In this document: positions 1-6,627 of the stretch, in pieces
Layout: every line of letters begins with the position of its first letter
Numbering within the stretch: position 1 is the first letter of the stretch
Source: Anaerolineales bacterium
GTDB lineage: Bacteria; Chloroflexota; Anaerolineae; Promineifilales; Promineifilaceae
NCBI GenBank assembly: GCA_020432595.1
Contig: JAGQGA010000209.1
Location: 1 to 8,453, forward strand
DNA length: 8,453 nucleotides
Direction: 5' to 3'
The notes under the pieces: generated by a model
Databases searched by the model: none
The model's input: the letters and a program-made list of their open reading frames with translations, nothing else
What the model was told of the DNA's origin: nothing
Made by a program: the position numbers and the translations under genes

Positions 1-1067
1 TGGAAGTGCCGTTTGATTTGAGCCAGGTGATGTTTATTACGACCTCGAATCAGTTGAGTACGATTCCCATGCCGCTGTTGGATCGGATGGAAACGATTAC
101 CATGCCGGGCTACATTGAAGATGAGAAGCTGGCGATTGCCCAGAATTATTTGCTGCGGAAGCAGCTTGAGGGGCATGGTACCGGTGACGTAGCGGTGACA
201 ATTGAAGAAACGGCACTGCGGAAGCTGATTCGCAACTACACGCGAGAGGCGGGTGTGCGCCAGCTTGAGCGCAACATTGGCACGCTGGTGCGGAAGATTG
301 CGGTGCGGGTTGCCAGCGGCGAAGCTGGTCCGTTTGCGCTGACCGAGGCGGATGTGGTGGAACACATGGGGCCAGAGAAGTTTACCTTTGGCGTAGCCGA
401 GGAAGCGGATGAGATTGGCCTGGTGACGGGGTTGGCGGTCAACAGCTTTGGCGGCAACATTTTGCCGATTGAGGTAAGCCTGAGCGAAGGTAACGGCAAG
501 ATTACGCTAACGGGGTCGCTGGGCGACGTGATGCGCGAATCGGCGCAGGCGGCGTTGACCTATGCGCGGTCGAATGCGCGGTTGCTAGGGCTAACGCCGA
601 CGGTGTTTGACAAGATGAACATTCACGTCCATGTACCGGATGGGGCTACGCCCAAGGATGGGCCGAGCGCGGGGATTAGCATGGCGACGGCGATTATTTC
701 GGCGTTTACGCGCCGGCCGGTACGGCGGGATGTGGCGATGACGGGTGAGGTGACGCTGCGCGGCAAGGTGCTGGCAATTGGCGGCCTCAAATCAAAGACG
801 ATTGCGGCGCACCGAGCGGGCATTACGACGGTGATTATGCCGAAAGACAACGCCAAAGATATTCCCGACCTGCCGGAACGGGTGCGCCAGGATTTGACGC
901 TGATCCCGGTGGGGCATCTGGATGAGGTGCTCAAGGTGGCACTGCTGGAAGGTATAGAGCCACCCATATCGGTGCCGGAGGATGGCGACAGGGAACGGGA
1001 ACGGCTGCTGCCGCTGCCTTCGGGGAATGGGGGTCAGGAACGGCCGTTGCACGCCTCGTCCCAGTAA
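1..1067 (+). CDS. lon: ATP-dependent protease Lon, C-terminal part (5' end outside window)
   Basis: Cytoplasmic AAA+ serine protease that unfolds and degrades damaged and regulatory proteins. The gene enters from the left edge; the first full codon is at base 3, so no start is visible. Counting from the GTG codon at base 6, the end of the AAA+ module shows sensor-1 Asn in ITTSN (residue 15), an arginine-finger candidate in LLDRMETI (R27) and sensor-2 Arg in [11 protein letters not shown] (R85). The protease domain follows: catalytic Ser221 in [11 protein letters not shown] and Lys264 in [14 protein letters not shown], 43 residues apart as in E. coli Lon (S679/K722). After the usual end ([13 protein letters not shown]) there is a roughly 35-residue polar, charged tail of unknown role. 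The gene ends with TAA and is followed by an intrinsic terminator. Family assignment is nearly certain. Confidence 0.97.
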   Translation, partial: EVPFDLSQVMFITTSNQLSTIPMPLLDRMETITMPGYIEDEKLAIAQNYLLRKQLEGHGTGDVAVTIEETALRKLIRNYTREAGVRQLERNIGTLVRKIAVRVASGEAGPFALTEADVVEHMGPEKFTFGVAEEADEIGLVTGLAVNSFGGNILPIEVSLSEGNGKITLTGSLGDVMRESAQAALTYARSNARLLGLTPTVFDKMNIHVHVPDGATPKDGPSAGISMATAIISAFTRRPVRRDVAMTGEVTLRGKVLAIGGLKSKTIAAHRAGITTVIMPKDNAKDIPDLPERVRQDLTLIPVGHLDEVLKVALLEGIEPPISVPEDGDRERERLLPLPSGNGGQERPLHASSQ

Positions 1068-1075
1068 GCAGGAAT

Positions 1076-1095
1076 CGGTAAACGGGTAATCAGTA
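1076..1095. repeat. Short intergenic repeat preceding the lon terminator (GGTAAAC...GTAATCAGT type)
   Basis: The stretch CGGTAAACGGGTAATCAGTA lies between the lon stop codon and the terminator stem. It matches, with one indel and one or two substitutions, the sequence at 2133-2152, which also lies directly before a terminator stem. The two copies are about 1.06 kb apart and in the same orientation. Function unknown. Confidence 0.55.
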
Positions 1096-1096
1096 G

Positions 1097-1140
1097 AAGC
1101 CGTGCAGATTCGTAAGGGTTTGCACGGCTTTTGTATTATT
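1097..1140 (+). terminator. Intrinsic terminator of lon
   Basis: A perfect 10-bp stem, AAGCCGTGCA (1097-1106) with TGCACGGCTT (1121-1130), encloses a 14-nt loop. It is followed by a T-rich tail (TTGTATTATT). It starts 30 nt after the lon stop codon and lies upstream of the separate xisH promoter, so lon and xisHI are probably separate transcription units. Confidence 0.85.
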
Positions 1141-1223
1141 GTGGGAGAATGGTTTGTGCTTAGTCTCTAATGCTGTCTGCTGCACAACGTGCGTCGTCTC
1201 CTTGCAGACTTGAATGATCCCGA

Positions 1224-1253
1224 TTGACCTTTAGTCTTTATTGTAGGTACAAT
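1224..1253 (+). promoter_or_regulatory. Predicted sigma70-type promoter of xisHI
   Basis: TTGACC (1224-1229) and TACAAT (1248-1253) are separated by 18 bp, each one base from the -35/-10 consensus. Transcription would begin near 1260, giving a leader of about 28 nt before the xisH ATG at 1288. The AT-rich spacer and the position just after the lon terminator support it. Not experimentally shown. Confidence 0.6.
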
Positions 1254-1287
1254 GTGGCATCTTAGTTGAGAAAAGCGAACGGCTACT

Positions 1288-1704
1288 ATGTCAAGAAGGG
1301 ATATTTTTCATCAGTCTGTACGTCACGCTCTTGAGAAAGATGGCTGGGTTGTAACAGATGATCCGTTAAAAATTGATTGGGGTGGTGCGACCATAAAAAT
1401 TGACTTAGGTGCAGAGAGGCTTCTGGCTGCTGAACGAGGGGGTGAAAAAATTGCTGTAGAGATTAAAAGTTTTGCTGGCAGTTCACCTATTTCAGAATTT
1501 CATACAGCTTTGGGTCAATTCATCGGGTATCGCAGGGTATTGCGGGATGAAGCACCGGGCCGAAAACTGTTTCTTGGTGTTCCAATTGATGCTTACGAGG
1601 AATTTCTGGCGACAACGTATGCTCAAGCTCTGATTGAAGAGCAAGATGTTTCTCTTATTGTGTATCATCCCTTTCATGAGGTAATTGTGAAATGGCAGAA
1701 ATAG
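1288..1704 (+). CDS. xisH: XisH-family protein (fdxN element excision controlling factor)
   Basis: A 138-residue protein recognised as XisH. The family is named from a cyanobacterial fdxN excision locus, where XisH and XisI are needed along with the XisF recombinase. Most members, as here, occur as stand-alone pairs with no recombinase nearby, and their role there is unknown. The sequence shows the core of a PD-(D/E)xK nuclease-like fold: Asp39 in KIDLGAE, then E58-x-K60 in AVEIKSF, followed by a helix containing FHTALGQFIGYR. Nuclease activity is only an inference. It begins MSRRDIFHQSVRHALEKDGW, typical of the family N-terminus, at an ATG. No strong Shine-Dalgarno sequence precedes it, so the short leader may matter. 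Its 3' end overlaps xisI by 13 nt, suggesting coupled translation. The gene is clearly more AT-rich than lon. Confidence 0.92.
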   Translation: MSRRDIFHQSVRHALEKDGWVVTDDPLKIDWGGATIKIDLGAERLLAAERGGEKIAVEIKSFAGSSPISEFHTALGQFIGYRRVLRDEAPGRKLFLGVPIDAYEEFLATTYAQALIEEQDVSLIVYHPFHEVIVKWQK

Positions 1705-2021
1705 CGACTTATCAAAGATATATTCAAGAAATCTTGCATAGTTTTATTGCGACTGAAGATGATGAGAGGCTAACACTTGTTTGTGATACAACCCGAAACC
1801 ATTATCAATTGCTGTCAATCGGTTGGGAAGATGAACTAAAACGTATTCTGAACATCATTGCTCATGTTGATATTATTGATGGGAAGATATGGATTCAGCG
1901 TGACTTTACGGAGCCTAGCATTAGCGAACATTTACTTGAATTGGGTGTGCCTCCATCGGACATTGTGCTTGGTTTCCAGCCGCCGTATAAACGGGTCTAT
2001 TCTGATTTTGCAGTTTGTTAA
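1692..2021 (+). CDS. xisI: XisI-family protein, partner of XisH
   Basis: A 109-residue protein recognised as XisI, the constant partner of XisH. The characteristic C-terminus is visible: LGVPPSDIVLGFQPP followed by the YSDFAV ending. The N-terminal half is predicted helical and acidic; the middle has IDGKIWIQRD, the typical family strand. The ATG lies inside the last codons of xisH, giving a 13-nt overlap in a different frame, so the two are translated as a unit and probably made in fixed ratio. The two-gene layout, small sizes and overlap resemble a toxin-antitoxin or nuclease-inhibitor module, but nothing in the sequence proves that. The next plus-strand structure is a terminator at 2152, so the operon probably ends there. 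Confidence 0.92.
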   Translation: MAEIATYQRYIQEILHSFIATEDDERLTLVCDTTRNHYQLLSIGWEDELKRILNIIAHVDIIDGKIWIQRDFTEPSISEHLLELGVPPSDIVLGFQPPYKRVYSDFAVC

Positions 2022-2119
2022 GGGTGCAGAGCTTGCGGCCGAGGCGAAGCACGGCTAATGGGGGCGTTGGGTTAAGGGAAGTAGTGTAGGGGGAAAGCGG
2101 CCATCCCACGCCTGGTCTC

Positions 2120-2147
2120 GGTAAACAGTAAACGGTAAACAGTAATC
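2120..2147. repeat. 14-nt tandem duplication GGTAAACAGTAAAC x2
   Basis: GGTAAACAGTAAAC (2120-2133) is followed directly by GGTAAACAGTAATC (2134-2147), with one mismatch. The second unit and its flank match the repeat at 1076-1095. Both sites sit immediately before a terminator stem, so they look like one small mobile or copied intergenic unit. Confidence 0.7.
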
Positions 2148-2151
2148 AGTG

Positions 2152-2192
2152 AGAGCTGGTGGGTTGAAAAACTTGCCAGCTCTTTTTGTTGT
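2152..2192 (+). terminator. Intrinsic terminator downstream of xisHI
   Basis: The stem AGAGCTGG (2152-2159) pairs with CCAGCTCT (2176-2183), and the T-rich tail TTTTGTTGT follows. It is 130 nt after the xisI stop. It is preceded directly by the GGTAAAC repeat, as at the lon terminator. Confidence 0.75.
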
Positions 2193-2513
2193 GCTGTGGA
2201 GCAGTGGCAGGTGTTGGCAATGCTGGTGAAGGCGGAGGATGAACATGCCATTGACAACGCGGCCTTTACGGGGCTATTCTATGCCAACTCTGGCCGTCTA
2301 GGCAGCACGACGGCGTTGAGCTATGGCTGTCAGTGACAGGGTAAGACGAGCTGACATTGGCGGGAACACTGGTGCTGGATTTGGTAGGTGGCGCGATTCT
2401 TGCCGTTTAGGGCGCATCGCTGTGAGCGAGCAGTAGTCGAATCCGATGGTGAGTGACCGAGGGTTTACTGGGTACAAACATAACGATTTACATGAATATA
2501 CAGGATATTAACG

Positions 2514-2978
2514 ATGCCTAGAAAAAAATTTGTGCCGGGCAATTTTATCATGGTTACACTATCAGATGGCTCCTATGGATATGGAAGATTACGAGAGTTT
2601 CCTATCGCTTCCTTTTATGATTATAGAACCGAGGAACCTGAGATAGACCTAGATAAAATCGCGTCAACCCCTATTCTCTTTACGGTAGCGGTTCATAAAT
2701 CTGTGCTTACCAAGTGGAAAATTATTGGTAACCAACCATTAGATGAGAAAATGAGGCAACCTGTTTGGCAATTTCGGCAAGCTATAGGTAATTTTAGAAA
2801 GTGTGAAGTTTTTGATTTAGATGGTAATGTGATACCTGTCACACCCAAAGAATGCGAGGGGCTAGAAAGAGCGGGTGTCTGGGAAGCAAAACATGTTGAA
2901 GATAGACTTTTGAACACATTTATGGACAAACCAGATCCTAATGTAGAACATATGAAGGTGCGCTATCAAGATCCATAG
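2514..2978 (+). CDS. Imm26-family immunity-like protein (orphan)
   Basis: A 154-residue soluble protein that I recognise as Imm26-like, a family found as immunity proteins of polymorphic toxin systems and often as isolated genes. Visible family traits are the N-terminal strand pattern KKFVPGNFIMVTLSDGSYGYGR, the FYDYRT element, the block KWKIIGNQPLDEKMRQPVWQFR and the C-terminal GLERAGVWEAKHVEDRL. There is no signal peptide or membrane segment. The ATG is preceded by AGGA at 8-nt spacing, which fixes the start. The gene is strikingly AT-rich compared with lon and the transpeptidase gene and lacks the AACGGCCGTT palindrome, suggesting transfer. No toxin gene lies beside it in this window, so its partner is lost, distant or never existed. 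Its present role is unknown. Confidence 0.72.
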   Translation: MPRKKFVPGNFIMVTLSDGSYGYGRLREFPIASFYDYRTEEPEIDLDKIASTPILFTVAVHKSVLTKWKIIGNQPLDEKMRQPVWQFRQAIGNFRKCEVFDLDGNVIPVTPKECEGLERAGVWEAKHVEDRLLNTFMDKPDPNVEHMKVRYQDP

Positions 2979-3160
2979 TGCTGACCTCGTATAGTTCAGA
3001 TGAAAATGGACACGGTCTTCATTTAGAAAGAGGATAAGCTCATTCTACAACCAGAAGAAAGCGAAAAATAAAGACCAATAACCGTAAACGCAAATAATTT
3101 CAAGCAAGCGAGAAAGTGTCTGTTTTCCGACAACATTTGATTGAAAAGGCAGATTTTCAA

Positions 3161-3220
3161 CTACAGATACACACAGATAAACACAAATAAAAATCTGTGT
3201 GCATCCGTGTTTATCTGTGG
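3161..3220. repeat. Decamer-periodic imperfect palindrome between convergent genes
   Basis: Six successive 10-mers alternate variants of ACACAGATAA (3161-3190) with the complementary ATCTGTGTTT type (3191-3220). The left 30 bases match the reverse complement of the right 30 at 22 positions; the best arm is a perfect 13-mer, CACAGATAAACAC (3172-3184) against 3207-3219. It lies between the convergent Imm26 and M24 genes. There is no coding signal. Similar TCTGTG-rich repeats occur between genes in several bacterial phyla (from memory). It could act as a bidirectional transcription barrier. Confidence 0.75.
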
Positions 3221-3231
3221 TTTTGTGAGGT

Positions 3232-3262
3232 GGAGGGGGGAAACGGCCGTTTCCTCCCCTCC
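3232..3262 (-). other. Palindromic hairpin just after the M24 stop codon
   Basis: Starting 4 nt after the minus-strand TGA (3266-3268), a near-perfect inverted repeat is centred on the palindrome AAACGGCCGTTT and extended by G-rich and C-rich arms. It has about 15 pairs and one bulged base. No T-run follows on the minus strand, so it is not a standard intrinsic terminator. It could instead stabilise the transcript's 3' end. Confidence 0.55.
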
Positions 3263-3265
3263 ATT

Positions 3266-4395
3266 TCACCCCGGCACCACAATCAACTCCGGCGTGGGGT
3301 CGGTGAGGAGGCGGTAGCCGGTGTCGGTGACGACAACGAGGTCTTCGATGTGGTAGCCTTTTTTTTTTCGCCGCGCACGGGGTCGGCGAGGAAGGGTTCG
3401 ATGTTGAGCACCATGCCGGGCTGGATGAGGGTGGTTTCGCCGGGGTGGATGAGGGGGTGTTCGTGGAGGCCGATGCCCATGCTGTGGCCGATGTGGGGCA
3501 TACTGAACGGAATATTTTGTTCGGCGTAGCTGGCGGCACAAACGTGATAGAGGTCGCTGATCGGGATGCCGGGGCGGACTGCTTCAATGGTTTCCATTTG
3601 GGCGTTGTAGAGCTTGCGGTAATTGTCGGCTTGCTGGGGGGCGGGGGCGGTAACAACGGCCGTTCTTGCCATGTCGGATAAATAATGCGAAGGCCAGCGG
3701 CCGCCCACATCCAGCCGGATGAGGTCGCCGGGCTGGAGGATGCGGCTGCTCGGTTCGCCGTGGACGAGCAGGGTATTGGGGCCAGAGGTGAAGACATTGA
3801 ACATCGGGTAGAGGCTGTGGCCCATCATTTCCGTCATCATGGCGGTGAAAACGGTGCGTTCGCTGCTGCCAGGGGCGGCGTGGGTGAGGGCATTGGTGAT
3901 GGCGCGGAGGGTGAGACGGCCGGCCGTTTCGATGGCTTCCACCTCTTCCGGCTCCTTGATCATCATGATTTCGGCTATTGAGGTGTCCCAACTGGAAAAC
4001 GTGCAGAAGGGGAGCGCGTCGCGCAGCAGTTGGGCGCTGGCGGCGGGGAGGGTATGGGTTTCGATGCCAACGCGGGCGTGGGTGAGGTTGTGCTGGTGGA
4101 GGAGGCGGGAAACGGCCGTTGCTGGCTCCTCCTTAAACTCGACATACGTTTGCAAATCCTCAATCCAACTGTCTTCCCGCGCCATTTTTTCCTCAATGTT
4201 GCAAACCAGATAGCTGGCGTGGCCGCCACCGGTGACAAGCACATACGCTTCGCGCTTGGGGATGACGGTTTGGGTGAGCAGATAGCAGCCGGAAAGATAG
4301 GTGGTGGCGGCAGGCGACATAATCAGGACGGCATCCAAGCCGTCGGCAAGCAATTTTTGCTGAACTTTGGCTAAACGAGGGTGGGGAGTTGACAT
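3266..4395 (-). CDS. M24-family metallopeptidase (Xaa-Pro aminopeptidase-like), with frameshift at a poly-A run
   Basis: Predicted cytoplasmic dinuclear-metal peptidase of the Xaa-Pro dipeptidase/aminopeptidase type, acting on the N-termini of peptides. Residues 1-140 form the creatinase-like N-terminal domain and the rest the pita-bread catalytic domain. Metal ligands are visible: Asp229 (RLDVGG), Asp241 (LSDMART), His304 (HIGHSMGIGLHEHP) and Glu333 (LNIEPF). The fifth ligand, Glu in GYHIEDLVVV, lies in the -1 frame after ten A residues (plus-strand T-run 3359-3368). Read straight, the protein ends at 3283 with 370 residues and a junk tail (from ATTSKTSLSS on). With one extra base, or a -1 slip, it ends at 3266 with 376 residues and a normal C-terminus. 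This may be a sequencing error, programmed slippage or a recent mutation. The ATG lies 12 nt after the TPR gene, so the two are probably co-transcribed. The gene carries the host palindrome, unlike its upstream neighbours. Confidence 0.88.
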
Positions 4396-4407
4396 AAAAT
4401 ATTTTGC

Positions 4408-5826
4408 CTAAAGTCTGTTACGCAACAACTGGTATACGGCATCAAGCTGCGGCAAGAGGGCATACCGTTGCGCTAATTTATCTAACTCTTCAATTGCTTC
4501 TTCAATATCCTTTGCGGCATAGGTCACATGGAGACCTTGCTCAAAGGCGGGTACAGCATCATCAAATTTTTTCTGAACAAGGAAAGCCATGGCCAGCCAA
4601 AAGTGAAAACTATTCAGTTGTGGACGTAAGGCTACCGCTTGTCTAAATTGGGCTTCAGCTTCTTGCGGCTGTTTCTGCCATAAGGCAATGCGACCACGAT
4701 GGAGAAAAGCAAATGGGTGCCCTGGCTGCATCTGTTCCGCCACAGCTAATACCTGTTGTGCCGTTTCATACTGTTCTAATTCAATATAAGCGTCAACCTG
4801 ATTGCGATACCACATGGCCAGGGGAAAAAGTTGAATTGCCCGCTGATAGGCATCAATGGCGGCTTGATACTGTTTTTCTTGCCCATACAAATTGCCGATG
4901 CTGTTAAAACAGCCTGCTTCATTACTTTTAAGTCCCAAAAGACGAAAGCGTTCAGCCGCTTCTTGTAATGTTTGCACCGCCAGATCAACTACCTTTTGTG
5001 CTCCATAAAGGTCGCCCAAGGCCTGGATGCAGTTGGCCTCCCCCAGCCGGTCACCGATTTCGCGGTAGAGGGGGAGGGCGGCTTGGTACTGCCCCCGCGC
5101 CAGTTCGTATTCGTCCAGCCTGAGGTGGACATCGCCCAAGGCCTTGATGCAGTTGGCAGATAACCAGGGATCTATATCTGGGTTGATCTCGATTTTGTAA
5201 AGCTTTTCTCTGGCGGCATGATTACGTGAATAAAGTTTATCTAAATGAGCTTCCCAAAAAAGTGCCCAGCCTTGGTTGCGTATGGCCATGCGACCTGCAT
5301 CAACATGTTCACGAGCCAAACGAGCCATTAGCTCAACTTTGTCATAGGCAAAATTTGGGGAGTTTTGCCAAGTCCAGCCATTATACTGTAGCTGTTGCGC
5401 CCCTTCGTCAGGGTTGACAATTTGCAAATGATAGATCCATTCCACTCGCCAAGCCGTATCTTCCTGATCCTGTGTAGCACAATAAATAGCGGCATAGCGG
5501 CTCAACTGCTGATACTGTTCAGGATCATCGCGCCACAGCCGCGTTAGCAGCAGCGACCGCGTTCGCTCATGCACGTTATAACCCCGACCAGGTAGTGGCT
5601 CAACAAAGCTTAAGTCACACAGCGTTTGAAAATCGGCTGTAGATAGCGGAGTATCTCCCAACAAAGCATTCAAAAAAGCCTGGTCAAACCAATGCGGAAT
5701 GGCTGCTGCCCATGCCGCTGCCCGTATCGTAGGCGGCAAATTATCCAGGCTCAATGACAGCACAAGCCATTCCCGTTCTTCATCACTGTCAGCCGCCAGC
5801 AGCCGCGCCAGAATATCCTCGCTCAT
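4408..5826 (-). CDS. Winged-helix/TPR half of a split STAND regulator
   Basis: A 472-residue soluble protein that looks like the C-terminal half of a STAND signalling ATPase. Residues 1 to about 110 are helical and include NLPPTIRAAAWAAAIPHWFD and a LCDLSFVEPLPGRGYNVHERTR-like segment (split here by naming), typical of the winged helix that follows a STAND NTPase. From about residue 222 to the end there are five or six TPR-like helical hairpins (for example ANCIKALGDVHLRLDEYELA, NSIGNLYGQEKQYQAAIDAY, RGRIALWQKQPQEAEAQFRQ) that would sense a ligand or partner. Start choice: the ATG at 5826 overlaps the NTPase stop as ATGA and has AGGAG 8-10 nt upstream; a GTG two codons earlier is less likely. 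Two neighbouring repeats are nearly identical at DNA level (5012-5037 and 5132-5157). The TPR call is firm; the ligand is unknown. Confidence 0.85.
   Translation of the reverse strand: MSEDILARLLAADSDEEREWLVLSLSLDNLPPTIRAAAWAAAIPHWFDQAFLNALLGDTPLSTADFQTLCDLSFVEPLPGRGYNVHERTRSLLLTRLWRDDPEQYQQLSRYAAIYCATQDQEDTAWRVEWIYHLQIVNPDEGAQQLQYNGWTWQNSPNFAYDKVELMARLAREHVDAGRMAIRNQGWALFWEAHLDKLYSRNHAAREKLYKIEINPDIDPWLSANCIKALGDVHLRLDEYELARGQYQAALPLYREIGDRLGEANCIQALGDLYGAQKVVDLAVQTLQEAAERFRLLGLKSNEAGCFNSIGNLYGQEKQYQAAIDAYQRAIQLFPLAMWYRNQVDAYIELEQYETAQQVLAVAEQMQPGHPFAFLHRGRIALWQKQPQEAEAQFRQAVALRPQLNSFHFWLAMAFLVQKKFDDAVPAFEQGLHVTYAAKDIEEAIEELDKLAQRYALLPQLDAVYQLLRNRL
5012..5157. repeat. Internal 26-nt direct repeat inside the TPR array
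   Basis: The 26-nt stretches at 5012-5037 and 5132-5157 (core GCCCAAGGCCTGGATGCAGT, the second with T for G at one position) are identical but for that base. They are exactly 120 bp, or 40 residues, apart. They encode ANCIQALGD and ANCIKALGD at the start of adjacent 40-residue TPR units, so one unit probably arose by a fairly recent duplication or was kept similar by conversion. Confidence 0.8.
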
Positions 5827-6617
5827 GCCCACGTCTCCTGCTGCGGCAAATTTTCAATGATCTGCATAATGGCGTTGGGTCGCCCCTTTAGCGCATGACA
5901 AATGCCCGCCAGCCACGAATGGGGGTCGGGTGCCGGAATGATGCGGTTCATGGCGGCTACAACAGGCAGCCAATGTGCTGCTTCATGGACACCATATAAA
6001 TCTTGTGCCTGGCAGCAGAAACCCCATTCAATGTTGTGGGCATCTGGTACTTGCTGCCCGGCCACCAGCACCCGCACCTGCAGCGTTTGCGCCACTCGTG
6101 ACAGAAACGGGCCATCAAGCCATTGCTGCACCTCAGTGTGCGCGTCTTCATAGGTATCCATCACAATGAGCAATGGCTGCGACAATGCCCTGAGATCATG
6201 AAAAAAGGCATCGGTTAATGCCGCCTGCCGCAGTTGGCGGTCGGCAGGGCTTTCGGCGTGCAAGGCAACCGAAATGTGGTTCTGTCCTACCATCCAGTTC
6301 TTTTCAATATTGATAGTGGGAGCTTCTTGAAAAGCGGCAACTCGCGCCATAAAGTTGGCTAAATGCGGCCAGCCAATATATCCACCCAAACGATAAAAAA
6401 TCTCAGCTATACTGACAGAAGCATAGCGTAATTGGATAGAGACACAATGTATTTCGTCGGCTTTTCGTTTTGCTTCGGTGACACAGGCATTGAGCAAGGC
6501 GGTCTTGCCCACACCACTTTCTCCTCTAAACAGCAAAACCGACTGACGGCAGTCATCAGCTAGTAAGGTACGGAATAAAGCAAGATGCTCTCCATAATTG
6601 GCAAGCACGGTCGTCAT
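5823..6617 (-). CDS. STAND-type P-loop NTPase (AAA_16-like), N-terminal half of a split regulator
   Basis: A 264-residue cytoplasmic NTPase that begins directly with the nucleotide-binding domain, with no N-terminal effector. Visible are Walker A GESGVGKT (32-39), Walker B PLLIVMDTYEDA (Asp154), a sensor-1 strand VRVLVAGQQVP (181-191) and the GxP signature KGRPNAIM (244-251) that separates STAND ATPases from ordinary AAA+ proteins. STAND proteins act as switches that bind ATP and oligomerise on sensing a signal. Start: the ATG at 6617 has AGGGTG six nt upstream; a GTG three codons earlier is possible but lies on the Shine-Dalgarno sequence. The stop codon overlaps the TPR gene start (ATGA), so the protein is probably made together with its missing winged-helix and TPR half. 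The small membrane-protein gene ends 10 nt upstream. Confidence 0.85.
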   Translation of the reverse strand: MTTVLANYGEHLALFRTLLADDCRQSVLLFRGESGVGKTALLNACVTEAKRKADEIHCVSIQLRYASVSIAEIFYRLGGYIGWPHLANFMARVAAFQEAPTINIEKNWMVGQNHISVALHAESPADRQLRQAALTDAFFHDLRALSQPLLIVMDTYEDAHTEVQQWLDGPFLSRVAQTLQVRVLVAGQQVPDAHNIEWGFCCQAQDLYGVHEAAHWLPVVAAMNRIIPAPDPHSWLAGICHALKGRPNAIMQIIENLPQQETWA

Positions 6618-6627
6618 TGTGATCACC

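Larger units (their letters stand above)
2022..2513. other. Gene-free interval between xisI and the Imm26 gene
   Basis: No intact gene is convincing in these 492 bases. From left to right it holds a GC-rich stretch, a 14-nt tandem repeat with a terminator (2120-2192), and then about 220 bases with host-like codon texture. In that part one frame reads VEQWQVLAMLVKAEDEHAI from the GTG at 2196 and continues to GRLGSTTALSYG before a stop near 2334. A different frame then reads ELTLAGTLVLDLVGGAILAV up to a TAG near 2408. This looks like a decayed gene broken by a frameshift, but I cannot name a parent. The last 100 bases become AT-rich and lead into the Imm26 gene. Confidence 0.4.

Noticed and set aside
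2031..2047. Weak hairpin in the GC-rich stretch after xisI
   Set aside because: Arms pair imperfectly and no T-run follows; the real terminator is at 2152-2192.
2120..2147. Attachment site or direct repeat of an integrative element
   Set aside because: There is no integrase or tRNA gene nearby, and the partner copy at 1076 has an indel and sits in the same terminator context. Kept as a repeat only.
2327..2339. Perfect small palindrome CTGTCAGTGACAG
   Set aside because: Six-base arms with one central base, no T-run and no second copy; too short to call an operator or terminator.
3161..3220. CRISPR-like array
   Set aside because: Units are 10 bp and adjoin with no spacers; half are in inverted sense. 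No cas gene is present.
3045..3797. Long minus-strand open frame of 250 codons
   Set aside because: It overlaps the M24 gene in another frame, is rich in Pro, Ser and Ala from GC-rich shadow reading, and its tail translates the decamer repeat. The M24 frame has conserved metal ligands.
3685..4374. Plus-strand open frames opposite the M24 gene
   Set aside because: Antisense shadows with low-complexity Gly/Ala/Val/Arg composition and no recognisable family or ribosome site.
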